Under the pieces are notes generated by a model. The model saw only the letters and a program-made list of their open reading frames with translations. It did not search any database and was not told the DNA's origin. From Alcanivoracaceae bacterium (GTDB taxonomy: Bacteria > Pseudomonadota > Gammaproteobacteria > Pseudomonadales > Alcanivoracaceae), in NCBI GenBank assembly GCA_029213045.1, contig JARGPN010000010.1, positions 372,001 through 436,000 on the forward strand: DNA of 64,000 nucleotides. The letters run 5' to 3'. The position numbers and the translations under genes were made by a program. Positions 26,673 through 35,236 of the stretch are shown here, in pieces (the first letter of the stretch is position 1; each line of letters opens with the position of its first letter).

Positions 26673-27347
26673 ATGAGCAAAAAATCTTTAATCAAAATGA
26701 CCGCTATGGCTGCAGCCTTCGCTGCGACTGCTGTTCCTTTGGCTGCATCTGCAGAAATTTCTGGCAGCTTGGCTGCATCTAGCTTCTACCTATGGCGCGG
26801 ACAAGACGTGTCTGGTGGAGCCGGCGCCATCTCTGGCAGTTTAGACTATTCCCACGAAACGGGGCTGTATGCAGGCATGTGGACCAGCTCAGCAAGCCCA
26901 TCTGCCACCGGCGGCGAGTACGATCTTTACGCTGGTTTCGCTGGCGAGGCAGGTGGTTTTAGCTACGACATTTCATACTGGGACTATAACTATCCAAACG
27001 ATGACGTTGCCTCTGTCGGCAACTCTCTTGGCGACATAGTTGTCGGTTTGGGCTTTGCAGGCGTTAGCGCAACAGCATATATCGGTCAAGGCGACGATGT
27101 TGACAATGAATACTACACGATCGGTTACGACTACGATAAATATGGCATCTTGGCAGGTTTCTGGGCGAACGATCTTGCTGACCCAGAGGATGCTGGCTAT
27201 GCAGGCGAGCTTGTTAAAGGAACACACGTAAATCTAACTTATACACCTGTTGAAAACTTGGTATTCACCGCCACCAAAATGGTTGACGAGGAAGACGGTG
27301 TAGCGGATGACTTGATGTTCAACGTTGCTTACAGCTTCCCACTATAA
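26673..27347 (+). CDS. TorF family putative porin
   Basis: A 224-residue outer-membrane protein of the TorF family (putative porin, TIGR02001 type). It has a signal peptide ending in AASAE, the family's early SFYLWRGQDVSGG motif, acidic extracellular loops, alternating beta strands and a terminal aromatic segment (FNVAYSFPL). Start at MSKKSL with GAGG upstream. Its own terminator suggests a single-gene transcript, probably strongly expressed. Confidence 0.87.
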   Translation: MSKKSLIKMTAMAAAFAATAVPLAASAEISGSLAASSFYLWRGQDVSGGAGAISGSLDYSHETGLYAGMWTSSASPSATGGEYDLYAGFAGEAGGFSYDISYWDYNYPNDDVASVGNSLGDIVVGLGFAGVSATAYIGQGDDVDNEYYTIGYDYDKYGILAGFWANDLADPEDAGYAGELVKGTHVNLTYTPVENLVFTATKMVDEEDGVADDLMFNVAYSFPL

Positions 27348-27366
27348 AGTTAGCTCTCCTCACTTC

Positions 27367-27390
27367 GGGGCCTTCGGGCCCCATCCTTTT
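27367..27390 (+). terminator. intrinsic terminator
   Basis: Stem GGGGCC / GGCCCC closed by a TTCG tetraloop and followed by ATCCTTTT, 20 nt after the porin stop. Confidence 0.85.
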
Positions 27391-27558
27391 CGGCTCTGCA
27401 GGGCACTCTCCCTGGTCCTCGCTGTCTGAACAACGCAGCAGTCCTGCAGAGTCGACTTTTACTTTTCCTCTGTATTACCCTCTCGGCTTTTTTAAACTCT
27501 TATGCGGTAGCTCTTTTAGACGGCTACTGCGGGATCAACGCCCCTGCACTTCCCGTCA

Positions 27559-28554
27559 TTAATACTTGAGGTAAACACCTAGGGCGTCGTGGTCGGAAAT
27601 AAAATATGGCGCCTTTCTCTTGTACAGATAATATTGATAGCCGGCATTTCCGCGACTAAATGCCGCCCTATTTATTCTCGCACTTAACTTCTTACCTATT
27701 AAAATATTATCAATGGCCTGCGGATTACATTGATAGATATAAGAAAATCTATCCGCCTCCGGTATTAAATACCACACCGACTCAAACGGAGTTTTATCTA
27801 ATATCGCAATCGATTCAGCGTACACAGGGTCCCCATAGGAGGAATTAAAATCGCCTAACACCATGACGCTTTCGCCACTTCGTTCTTTCTTCACCATCCA
27901 ATCACGCAGCACATTTGCTTGCTGGCGACGCTTTGCCTGGACATTTTTCCCTTTACGTTCATCTTCTAAATTAATGCCACTTCGTAAGTGCACCACCGCC
28001 GCGGTCATGGCAATCGGCTGCGTCAGTGTTACCACTAAAGGCGGACGACTATAAAGTGGTGAGCGCTTAAACCGCATTTCATGAAAAGGTGATTCAATTT
28101 TTCCGATCTTCACCGGCGCACGATACAACACTGCGACATCGATACCTGAAGGGTCGAGACTATCTTTTAATACAAACTGATATTCAGGCCCGCCAATTCG
28201 TTTTATTTCATCAGCCAACGCATGCATCATCTTGGCATTTTCGACCTCTTGAACGGCCAAAAAATGGGGCCAGCGTAATGTCGCACCAATATATTCGGCG
28301 ACGGCATGTAATCGCTGTTTGAAGTACTGCGGAGAAACAGCGCGGTCTGCGCTTGCGTCAGTATGATCATCGACTAAACGCCAAAGATTTTGCGTGGCGA
28401 AGAGCAGTTCATTTTTCTCCGCAGGAAAAAGTGCCTGAGGCGCGGGCGTTAATGGGCAACGAGGGGCCGCCATCAGCGCTGACGCGCTGAGGCATATAAC
28501 AATGAGACAGAAACGTATCGAACGATGTAGCGATAGCGTTTTAGCTATTCTCAT
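27559..28554 (-). CDS. secreted endonuclease/exonuclease/phosphatase family protein
   Basis: A 331-residue EEP-superfamily (DNase I-like) protein with a signal peptide (FCLIVICLSASALMAA). Motifs include TQNLWRLV, QEVENAKM (metal-binding Glu), VLGDFNSSYGDP (Asp and Asn), and a final SDHDALGVY with catalytic His. It acts outside the cytoplasm on nucleic acid or phosphoesters; the substrate is unknown. It follows the copper-chaperone genes by 15 nt on the same strand, so co-transcription is likely. Confidence 0.87.
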   Translation of the reverse strand: MRIAKTLSLHRSIRFCLIVICLSASALMAAPRCPLTPAPQALFPAEKNELLFATQNLWRLVDDHTDASADRAVSPQYFKQRLHAVAEYIGATLRWPHFLAVQEVENAKMMHALADEIKRIGGPEYQFVLKDSLDPSGIDVAVLYRAPVKIGKIESPFHEMRFKRSPLYSRPPLVVTLTQPIAMTAAVVHLRSGINLEDERKGKNVQAKRRQQANVLRDWMVKKERSGESVMVLGDFNSSYGDPVYAESIAILDKTPFESVWYLIPEADRFSYIYQCNPQAIDNILIGKKLSARINRAAFSRGNAGYQYYLYKRKAPYFISDHDALGVYLKY

Positions 28555-28569
28555 GTGGTGCTTATCTCG

Positions 28570-29022
28570 TTATTTTTTTGTCACGAAGTCTTGGCAAATT
28601 TCCATCGCATCGTCGGCAAGTAAACAAATCGACACACTCTCGCCTTCAACCGGCACATGATTCAAACGAAACAGCATCAGGTGCATACCTCCGGGCGAAA
28701 ATGTCACTGACTCATTCGGCGCCAACGTCAACGTCTTCATTCGACGCATTGAACGGGTGCCATCCTCGTTCGGCGACATATCATGCATTTCCGCCGCACC
28801 AGCAATTTCCGTTGATACGCCAGTAATACGAATTGCCGCATCGCCATTATTCGTCGCGGTAAAATAGGCCGCCGTCGTGGCAGACACCGGCGGCACTGCA
28901 CGCACCCACGCGTTCTCTATTGAGATGGCCGGCTCATTGGCCAATACGGGCATTGCTAATGCGCAGAGAAAAAGCAACACAGCACGCACCAAGAACGCAT
29001 TAAAGTAATGAAGTAGCATCAT
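28570..29022 (-). CDS. periplasmic copper chaperone PCu(A)C
   Basis: A 150-residue secreted protein of the PCu(A)C family, which delivers Cu(I) to cytochrome oxidase CuA/CuB sites or Sco. It has a signal peptide (VLLFLCALAMPVLA), NAWVRAVPP, and the copper-binding H(M)X10MX21HXM-like pattern: AEMHDMS, then MRRMKT, then PGGMHLMLF. AGGAG lies 7 nt before the ATG at 29022. The start overlaps the end of the SCO gene by 23 nt, so they are co-translated. Confidence 0.92.
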   Translation of the reverse strand: MMLLHYFNAFLVRAVLLFLCALAMPVLANEPAISIENAWVRAVPPVSATTAAYFTATNNGDAAIRITGVSTEIAGAAEMHDMSPNEDGTRSMRRMKTLTLAPNESVTFSPGGMHLMLFRLNHVPVEGESVSICLLADDAMEICQDFVTKK

Positions 29023-29602
29023 CAACCATCTCCTGAATATCGCCGTTTGAGGGATATAACTTTCGAATTCGTCCTTGCTGATCAAGCAAATAAATAAAGT
29101 CGCTGTGCGTGAAAAGGCCTTTGCTTTCTTCGCCTTCTACGCCGGTCTCGTCTTCTTCTTGAATAAATACCACGCCATATTTTTCAGCGGCATCTTGAAT
29201 TTGCTCCGCAGAGCCGGTTAATCCGACAATATTAGGGTCAAAAAACTCTAAGTACTTTCTGATGTGCTCCGGCGTATCACGTGCCGGATCAAAGGTAATA
29301 AAGACCACCGCAGTGTCATCGCCGTGCCCCGCCTTGCGAAGGTTTTTCCACACCTGAGTGACCCGCGCGAGCGTGGCAGGGCAAATATCAGGGCAATGGG
29401 TGTAGCCGAAGAACAGAAACGTGACTTTGCCTTCCAGCGCCGCCGTATTAAAACTCTCACCATGCTGGTCGGTCAGCGTGACAGCGCCACCTAAGCGTGT
29501 ATTGATAGGCAATTCAGGAGCTTGCGGCTGTAAACCGATCCAAATCACGGCGCCAACCAGCGCCACAGCCAGCGCAATCGCGCCATTTCTTACCCAATGC
29601 AT
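29000..29602 (-). CDS. SCO family copper chaperone
   Basis: A 200-residue membrane-anchored Sco1/SenC protein for copper delivery to the CuA centre of cytochrome c oxidase. It has an N-terminal helix (AIALAVALVGAVIWIGL), a thioredoxin fold, the copper motif CPDIC within YTHCPDICP, and the third ligand His in FTHSDFIYLL. AGGAG precedes the ATG. Followed by overlapping PCu(A)C, forming a compact copper-delivery unit. Confidence 0.94.
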   Translation of the reverse strand: MHWVRNGAIALAVALVGAVIWIGLQPQAPELPINTRLGGAVTLTDQHGESFNTAALEGKVTFLFFGYTHCPDICPATLARVTQVWKNLRKAGHGDDTAVVFITFDPARDTPEHIRKYLEFFDPNIVGLTGSAEQIQDAAEKYGVVFIQEEDETGVEGEESKGLFTHSDFIYLLDQQGRIRKLYPSNGDIQEMVDDATSLL

Positions 29603-29657
29603 GTGATTCTCCTAATTTACCGACGTTTGGTGAGTCGCAGAAGCGCCTGCCGAGCGC

Positions 29658-29663
29658 TATAAT
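29658..29663 (+). promoter_or_regulatory. candidate -10 box for miaB
   Basis: A consensus TATAAT 35 nt before the miaB ATG. No good -35 hexamer is seen at 17 nt spacing, so this is only a candidate. Confidence 0.4.
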
Positions 29664-29697
29664 GCGCGCCCCTTAAGCTGAACCCAAGACATAGACC

Positions 29698-31035
29698 ATG
29701 ACATCCAAGCTTTATATCCAGACTCACGGCTGCCAAATGAACGAGTATGACTCGTCGCGCATGCGTGATCTGCTCGAAGCCAGCCATGGTCTGACTGAAA
29801 CGGATAATCCCGATGAAGCGGATGTGCTGCTGCTGAACACCTGTTCCATTCGCGAAAAAGCGCAGGACAAGGTCTTTCATCAGCTGGGTCGCTGGAAAAA
29901 ACTAAAAACCGCGAAACCGGGCCTTATTATCGGCGTTGGCGGCTGCGTCGCAAGCCAAGAGGGTGAGGCAATTCGCCACAGAGCGCCCTATGTCGACGTA
30001 ATTTTTGGGCCACAAACGCTGCACCGCTTGCCAGCGCTGATTACCCAAGCGCGTCAGCAGCGTGGACTCGCTATCGACATTAGCTTTCCTGAAATCGAAA
30101 AATTCGACAACCTACCAGAGCCATCCGTTGACGGCCCGACCGCCTTTGTATCGGTTATGGAAGGCTGCTCGAAGTACTGCTCATTTTGCGTTGTTCCTTA
30201 TACACGCGGCGAAGAAGTTAGCCGCCCGGTCGAGCCTGTACTGAAAGAAATTCGCCACCTCGCCGAGCAAGGCGTGCGCGAAATCAATTTGCTCGGCCAA
30301 AACGTGAATGCCTACCGCGGCGACGACGGCCAAGGCGGCACCACGGATTTAGCGGAACTGATCGCCATGATGCGCACCATCGACGGCATTGATCGGATCA
30401 GATACACCACCAGCCACCCGGTGGAATTCACTGATGCGTTAATTGATGTGTATGCCGATGTGCCTGAGTTAGTCAGTCACCTGCACTTGCCGGTGCAATC
30501 GGGTTCAGATCGCATTCTGGCGATGATGAAGCGCGGGCACACCGCCATCGAATACAAATCCAAGCTGCGTCGCTTGAAAAAACTGCGGCCTGACATTTCG
30601 TTTAGCTCGGATTTTATTATCGGTTTCCCCGGTGAAACCGACGCTGATTTTGAAGCCACCATGAATCTGATTGCAGACATCGGTTTCGATCATAGCTTCA
30701 GCTTTATTTATAGTGCTCGCCCCGGCACACCTGCCGCTGATCTTCCAGACGACGTTCCCATGGAAGTCAAAAAACAGCGTCTGGCGTTATTGCAGCAACG
30801 CATTTTGCAAAATGCGATGGATATCAGCCGCAAAATGGTGGGCACCCGGCAACGCATTTTGGTCGACGGCATCTCCAAGAAAGATCCTGGCCAACTGAAA
30901 GGCCGCACTGAAAACAATCGCATTGTGAACTTCCAAAGCACAGACCTCAGCCTGATTGGTCGCTTCGTAGAGATCACCATCGATGAAGCCCTGCCCAACT
31001 CACTGCGTGCCAGCGGAGCGGTGTTGGCGGAATAA
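29698..31035 (+). CDS. miaB: tRNA-2-methylthio-N6-dimethylallyladenosine synthase
   Basis: A 445-residue radical-SAM methylthiotransferase that adds a methylthio group to i6A37 of tRNAs. The N-terminal UPF0004 domain has the three auxiliary-cluster cysteines (Cys12, Cys49, Cys83), followed by the radical-SAM motif CSKYCSFC (Cys157, Cys161, Cys164) and a C-terminal TRAM domain ([14 protein letters not shown]). It heads the miaB-phoH-ybeY-corC block. Confidence 0.97.
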   Translation: MTSKLYIQTHGCQMNEYDSSRMRDLLEASHGLTETDNPDEADVLLLNTCSIREKAQDKVFHQLGRWKKLKTAKPGLIIGVGGCVASQEGEAIRHRAPYVDVIFGPQTLHRLPALITQARQQRGLAIDISFPEIEKFDNLPEPSVDGPTAFVSVMEGCSKYCSFCVVPYTRGEEVSRPVEPVLKEIRHLAEQGVREINLLGQNVNAYRGDDGQGGTTDLAELIAMMRTIDGIDRIRYTTSHPVEFTDALIDVYADVPELVSHLHLPVQSGSDRILAMMKRGHTAIEYKSKLRRLKKLRPDISFSSDFIIGFPGETDADFEATMNLIADIGFDHSFSFIYSARPGTPAADLPDDVPMEVKKQRLALLQQRILQNAMDISRKMVGTRQRILVDGISKKDPGQLKGRTENNRIVNFQSTDLSLIGRFVEITIDEALPNSLRASGAVLAE

Positions 31036-31211
31036 TGCTAGTACCCTACCCTGCCCGACAAACCGTTCGACTAGGCCCCTTTAAAATGAAGAGCCCTGCG
31101 GTGTGCGTGCGCTCACATACACTAATTGACGTTGCGGCCTTTTCCGACATCGCCGAATCGGTTTATCCTGAACCTACTCAAACAGCCCTAGGGGCCAATC
31201 GACCAATTTGA
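31035..31211 (+). CDS. candidate 58-codon ORF bridging miaB and phoH
   Basis: An ATG that overlaps the miaB stop (TAATG) opens a 58-codon frame whose TGA overlaps the phoH TTG start (TTGA). It would encode a soluble, proline-containing peptide beginning [10 protein letters not shown] and ending GANRPI. The upstream GGCGGA could act as a weak Shine-Dalgarno sequence. An ORF of this size can occur by chance, and I recognise no family; the overlaps at both ends are the reason it is listed. It may instead couple translation of phoH. Confidence 0.3.
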   Translation: MLVPYPARQTVRLGPFKMKSPAVCVRSHTLIDVAAFSDIAESVYPEPTQTALGANRPI

Positions 31212-32188
31212 ACGCTTCACTCGCCTCACAGAAATTCAGCCTAGAGCCCTACGACTCGCGCCGCGTGGCCAGTCTATGCGGCAAGCTGGATGAGCACCTC
31301 AGCCAAATCTCTGGACGCCTCGGCATTGAAATCCTCAACCGTGGCAATGAGTTTCATTTGTCCGGCGACGCCGCAGCCGTCAAGGCAGGCAAAAAAATCA
31401 TCAATAGCTTGTACATGCAAACCGGCGAAGGCACTGACATCACGCCGGAGCTCGTGCATTTACACCTGCAAGAATCCGACGCCGCACTCGACAACACGGT
31501 TGAGTTTCCGCAAGACGAATTAATGATCCGCACCAAACACGCCCGTATTCGCCCACGGGGCGAACATCAGCGTGATTACATTCGTAAGATTCGTCGCAAC
31601 GACATCAACTTCGGCGTTGGCCCTGCAGGCACAGGCAAAACGTGGCTGGCGGTAGCCTGCGCTGTCGACGCGTTAGAACGTAACGAAGTGCAGCGCATCC
31701 TATTGGTGCGCCCCGCTGTTGAAGCCGGCGAAAAACTCGGCTTCCTTCCTGGCGACCTAGCGGAAAAAATTGATCCTTATTTGCGCCCGCTTTACGACGC
31801 CCTGTATGAAATGATCGGCTTTGATCGCGTTGCTAAATTAATGGAGCGCATGGTGATTGAAGTCGCGCCGCTCGCGTACATGCGCGGCCGCACGCTAAAC
31901 GGCAGCTTTGTTATTCTCGACGAAGGTCAGAACACCACCGTCGAACAGATGAAAATGTTTCTGACGCGGATCGGTTTTGGCTCAAAAGCCATTATTACCG
32001 GTGACGTCACCCAAGTAGATTTACCCAAGCATGTGAAATCTGGCCTGATGCATGCAATAGACGTATTGAAAGACGAAGCACAGATCGGGATCACGCGTTT
32101 CGATAGCCGCGACGTTGTTCGCCACCCGCTGGTACAACGTATTGTTGAGGCCTACGAGCGACACGAAGCAGAGCAATCCAGTGATTGA
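31208..32188 (+). CDS. ybeZ: PhoH family ATPase YbeZ/PhoL
   Basis: A 326-residue PhoH-type P-loop ATPase that partners YbeY in rRNA/RNA processing. It has an N-terminal KH-like region, Walker A ([10 protein letters not shown], about 136-145), [16 protein letters not shown], and Walker B (FVILDEGQN). The start is TTG at 31208; this is supported because the encoded N-terminus ([19 protein letters not shown]) matches the family start, and no ATG is near. It overlaps ybeY by 8 nt. Confidence 0.94.
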   Translation: MNASLASQKFSLEPYDSRRVASLCGKLDEHLSQISGRLGIEILNRGNEFHLSGDAAAVKAGKKIINSLYMQTGEGTDITPELVHLHLQESDAALDNTVEFPQDELMIRTKHARIRPRGEHQRDYIRKIRRNDINFGVGPAGTGKTWLAVACAVDALERNEVQRILLVRPAVEAGEKLGFLPGDLAEKIDPYLRPLYDALYEMIGFDRVAKLMERMVIEVAPLAYMRGRTLNGSFVILDEGQNTTVEQMKMFLTRIGFGSKAIITGDVTQVDLPKHVKSGLMHAIDVLKDEAQIGITRFDSRDVVRHPLVQRIVEAYERHEAEQSSD

Positions 32189-32666
32189 TGTGCAGATCGG
32201 CTGTGACGACAGCCTACTCGGCGAGGTGCCCAATGAAGCGCAATTAAGTGACTGGGCCCAACAAGCATTAAACGCGGCATGCGCGAACGATGAGCAGCGC
32301 AATGGCGATATCACCGTTCGCATTGTTGACGCCGAAGAAAGCCAAGCACTGAACAACGAATATCGAGGCAAAGACAAGCCTACCAACGTGCTGTCTTTCC
32401 CATTTGAGATGCCAGAAGGTTTACCGGCAGACGCCATGTCTGCATTGCTCGGGGACATCGCGATATGTGTCCCCGTGGTAACACAAGAAGCGCACGAACA
32501 GGGCAAGACCTTAACCGCTCATTGGGCACATATGATTGTCCACGGCGTTTTGCATTTACTTGGCTACGACCACATCGACGATGCGGACGCTGAAAAAATG
32601 GAACTACTGGAAATTACCATTCTTGCCAACATTGGTTTTGCTGATCCGTATCAACTCAGCGCCTAA
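32181..32666 (+). CDS. ybeY: endoribonuclease YbeY
   Basis: A 161-residue zinc-dependent endoribonuclease for 16S rRNA 3' maturation and 70S quality control. The metal motif [11 protein letters not shown] (three His) is present with [19 protein letters not shown]. The start is GTG at 32181, overlapping the phoH stop; an upstream frame from 32115 lies wholly inside phoH and is rejected. Confidence 0.95.
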   Translation: MIDVQIGCDDSLLGEVPNEAQLSDWAQQALNAACANDEQRNGDITVRIVDAEESQALNNEYRGKDKPTNVLSFPFEMPEGLPADAMSALLGDIAICVPVVTQEAHEQGKTLTAHWAHMIVHGVLHLLGYDHIDDADAEKMELLEITILANIGFADPYQLSA

Positions 32667-32732
32667 CAGGCAATTAACACTAAAACGCGGCTTAAACAGC
32701 CCCGTCATAACGCAAAGGGAATAGGAGCAGTC

Positions 32733-33614
32733 ATGCCGGAAGATGTCACCGACAACGGCACAGGTCGAAGTTGGCTGGAGCGAATCGGTCAGTTTTTTAC
32801 TAGCGGGCCCAGCTCGCGTGATGAACTCAAAGAGCTGATTCGTTCCCTGAGAGACCGTGACATTATCGACCATGAAACCCACGGCATCATCGAGGGTGGA
32901 TTGCAGGTTGCGCAAATGCAGGCGCGAGAAGTAATGATCCCGCGCACGCAGATGATCGCTATTCGCGCAAACTGCTCACCCAAAGAATTTCTGCCCACTA
33001 TTATCGAATGCGCCCATTCTCGCTTTCCTGTACTGGGTGACGATTTCGATGAAATAGTGGGTATTTTGCTCGCCAAAGACTTACTTCCCTTAGCGCTTGA
33101 TCCAGCAAAAATAGAACGCTTTTCTATCAAAGATCACGTTCGCAAAGCGCTGATCATCCCCGAATCGAAACGCCTAGATTCCTTGCTGCGCGAATTTCGC
33201 ATCAGTCAGAATCACATGGCCATCGTCGTCAATGAATATGGCGGCATCGCCGGGCTGGTCACCATCGAAGACGTCTTAGAGCAAATCGTCGGCGAAATTG
33301 GCGACGAGCACGACTTCGACGAAGATGAATACTTAATTAAAGATCTTGGCCACGACGAATACACAGTGAAAGCGCTCACCCCTGTTGATGAGTTCAACGA
33401 GCATTTTCAGTGCAATCTGAGTGATGACGAGTTCGACACAATCGGCGGATTAGTTCTGCAACGCTTCGGCAGACTGCCAGCCAGAGATGAATCTGTTTCA
33501 TTCAGCGGATTCCGCTTTACAGTCCTCAGCGCAGATGGCAGAACAGTAAGGCTGCTGCGGGTTTCACCAGAAATTGAGGAAATAGAACCCGGATTGGACA
33601 GTCAATCAGGCTAG
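32733..33614 (+). CDS. corC: CorC family Mg/Co efflux-associated protein (YbeX)
   Basis: A 293-residue cytosolic protein with a pair of CBS domains (about 70-190; AREVMIPRTQM, GIAGLVTIEDVLEQIVGEI) and a C-terminal CorC_HlyC/transporter-associated domain (EFNEHFQ ... TIGGLVLQRFGRLP). It lacks the membrane DUF21 domain, as is normal for YbeX. It is linked to magnesium homeostasis and ribosome maturation. In relatives lnt follows directly; here two other genes intervene. Confidence 0.94.
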   Translation: MPEDVTDNGTGRSWLERIGQFFTSGPSSRDELKELIRSLRDRDIIDHETHGIIEGGLQVAQMQAREVMIPRTQMIAIRANCSPKEFLPTIIECAHSRFPVLGDDFDEIVGILLAKDLLPLALDPAKIERFSIKDHVRKALIIPESKRLDSLLREFRISQNHMAIVVNEYGGIAGLVTIEDVLEQIVGEIGDEHDFDEDEYLIKDLGHDEYTVKALTPVDEFNEHFQCNLSDDEFDTIGGLVLQRFGRLPARDESVSFSGFRFTVLSADGRTVRLLRVSPEIEEIEPGLDSQSG

Positions 33615-33675
33615 TTGACCTCGATTAACCGTCGTTCCGTCTGACGGGCAGCATTATAAAAATAAGGGGATATGC

Positions 33676-35151
33676 ATGTTGCCAAAGCCAGATGTGGAGT
33701 CGCTCGACGGCAAACTCAGCGTAAAGCAGAGTTTGAAGACGGTGCCGTGGGTGTGTCTCGCTTTTTTCGTTGCGTACTTGAGCATTTTTCTCGTATACCA
33801 AAAAGACGAACAACAAGACCAACTTGTCCTTGCTCAGTGGTATCAAAAAAGCGGCCTTTTCGAACTTGAATGGGAAAACTATATTTCATGGCTGCGCATC
33901 AGTGGCCAAGTTAAAAAGGCCGACGCACTTCAACAGGCACGCACAGCCAAAGACACCCTTACCGTTTTTCGCGCCATGGCATTCGATCCCTCTTTTGAAC
34001 GGGAGAACCGACTGCGCGGCGACCAATATTGGAATTCGGACCAGCGCATCAAGTGGGAACAAACACGGCAGGAATTCAGCCAGCGCTCCGCAGAATTACC
34101 GTCTGTTCGATTTGGCTTGAACCCGCAAACCCCACGTCCCTCAACCTATCTAACGTGGCACTTCCTTCATGATTCGCTGTGGCAATGGCTTGTCGCACTG
34201 CTGGTGCTCGCGCCCTTTGCTTGGGCGGTTGAAGGCACTGTCGGCGCAAAGCGCATGGCCATATTATGGATCAGCAGCGGCATTGCTGCCGGGCTCTCCT
34301 ATGTCGCATTTGTCCCGTGGGGCTATCAGCCTTTAGTGGGCGCCACACCGATTACGTCTGCCATTATCGGCATGTTTTTAGGGCTGTTTGCGCTGCGCAA
34401 GATTCCTTTTGTGTATTTCAATCCAAAGCAAAAAAGTTTCGCCGACATCATGCTGCCCGGCGCCATCATTGCACCGCTCTGGTTGGTGCTCCCTATTTAT
34501 GAATATTACGGCGGCAGCGACGCCCCCTTTGTGTGGGTAAGCCAGCTTGCCGCCTTGATTGCAGGATTTGGCCTAGTGCAGCTTGCCCGCCCCGCAGATG
34601 TCGCCGGAACGGAACAAGAACAATCCGATGACACCGACGACAACGGTCACAAACAACTTCGCCAGCATCTGACCTCCGCATGGGCATCCATGTCGGCCTT
34701 ATCATTTATGGATGCAGAAACCGAATTCAAGCGCGCGATAGAATTAAGCCCCGGCCACTTTATTGCGCTGTCAGGCCTTTATCAGATATACAAACTTGAT
34801 CCCGAAGCGGAAAGATTTCACAGCACCGCATTAGACGCACTGCAAGCCAATGTGGACAACGAAGGTGAAATTCGTCAGCAGCTTTCGATTTACCGCGATT
34901 ACATAAAATTTCTCGACGAAGAACAATCATTACCGCTCGATACCGAGATCAAACTGTTGATGCGCTTTACGCGTCTGGGCGAATTGAAGGATGCGGAAAA
35001 GCTAGCGGTCAAGATCAATAAGTCCGGCGCGAATCACGCGCTATTAGAAAAAGCGCTCAGCGCATTAGGGCAGGCATTTGCGCAGCACAACAATTCCACC
35101 AAAGCAGCTCACTTTGCAAGCTTGGCGGAGAATGTGAAGATGAGAAAGTAA
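33676..35151 (+). CDS. rhomboid-like pseudoprotease with helical-repeat tail
   Basis: A 491-residue membrane protein. After an N-terminal helix (about 23-40) and a soluble loop region, residues 158-305 resemble the rhomboid core: LTWHFLHDSLWQW, WAVEGTVGAKRMAILW, SSGIAAGLSYV. The catalytic elements are missing: the GxSG motif reads GATP (222-225), the helix-6 His position reads Gln (WVSQLAALIAGF), and the oxyanion His/Asn in helix 2 are not kept. It should therefore be inactive as a protease. Residues ~335-491 are helical repeats (TPR-like), preceded by an acidic linker. AAGGGGA precedes the ATG. It sits between corC and a convergent zinc-finger protein gene. Function unknown. Confidence 0.8.
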   Translation: MLPKPDVESLDGKLSVKQSLKTVPWVCLAFFVAYLSIFLVYQKDEQQDQLVLAQWYQKSGLFELEWENYISWLRISGQVKKADALQQARTAKDTLTVFRAMAFDPSFERENRLRGDQYWNSDQRIKWEQTRQEFSQRSAELPSVRFGLNPQTPRPSTYLTWHFLHDSLWQWLVALLVLAPFAWAVEGTVGAKRMAILWISSGIAAGLSYVAFVPWGYQPLVGATPITSAIIGMFLGLFALRKIPFVYFNPKQKSFADIMLPGAIIAPLWLVLPIYEYYGGSDAPFVWVSQLAALIAGFGLVQLARPADVAGTEQEQSDDTDDNGHKQLRQHLTSAWASMSALSFMDAETEFKRAIELSPGHFIALSGLYQIYKLDPEAERFHSTALDALQANVDNEGEIRQQLSIYRDYIKFLDEEQSLPLDTEIKLLMRFTRLGELKDAEKLAVKINKSGANHALLEKALSALGQAFAQHNNSTKAAHFASLAENVKMRK

Positions 35152-35189
35152 TCGAATAGTATTTTATAAAAACATTTTTCACTGAGTAT

Positions 35190-35222
35190 AAAAAAGCGAA
35201 CCCGACATCAGGTTCGCTTTTC
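35190..35222. terminator. bidirectional intrinsic terminator
   Basis: Stem AAAAGCGAACC / GGTTCGCTTTT with loop CGACATCA between two convergent genes; A/T runs suit both directions. Confidence 0.92.
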
Positions 35223-35236
35223 CAACCTAGGACCAA

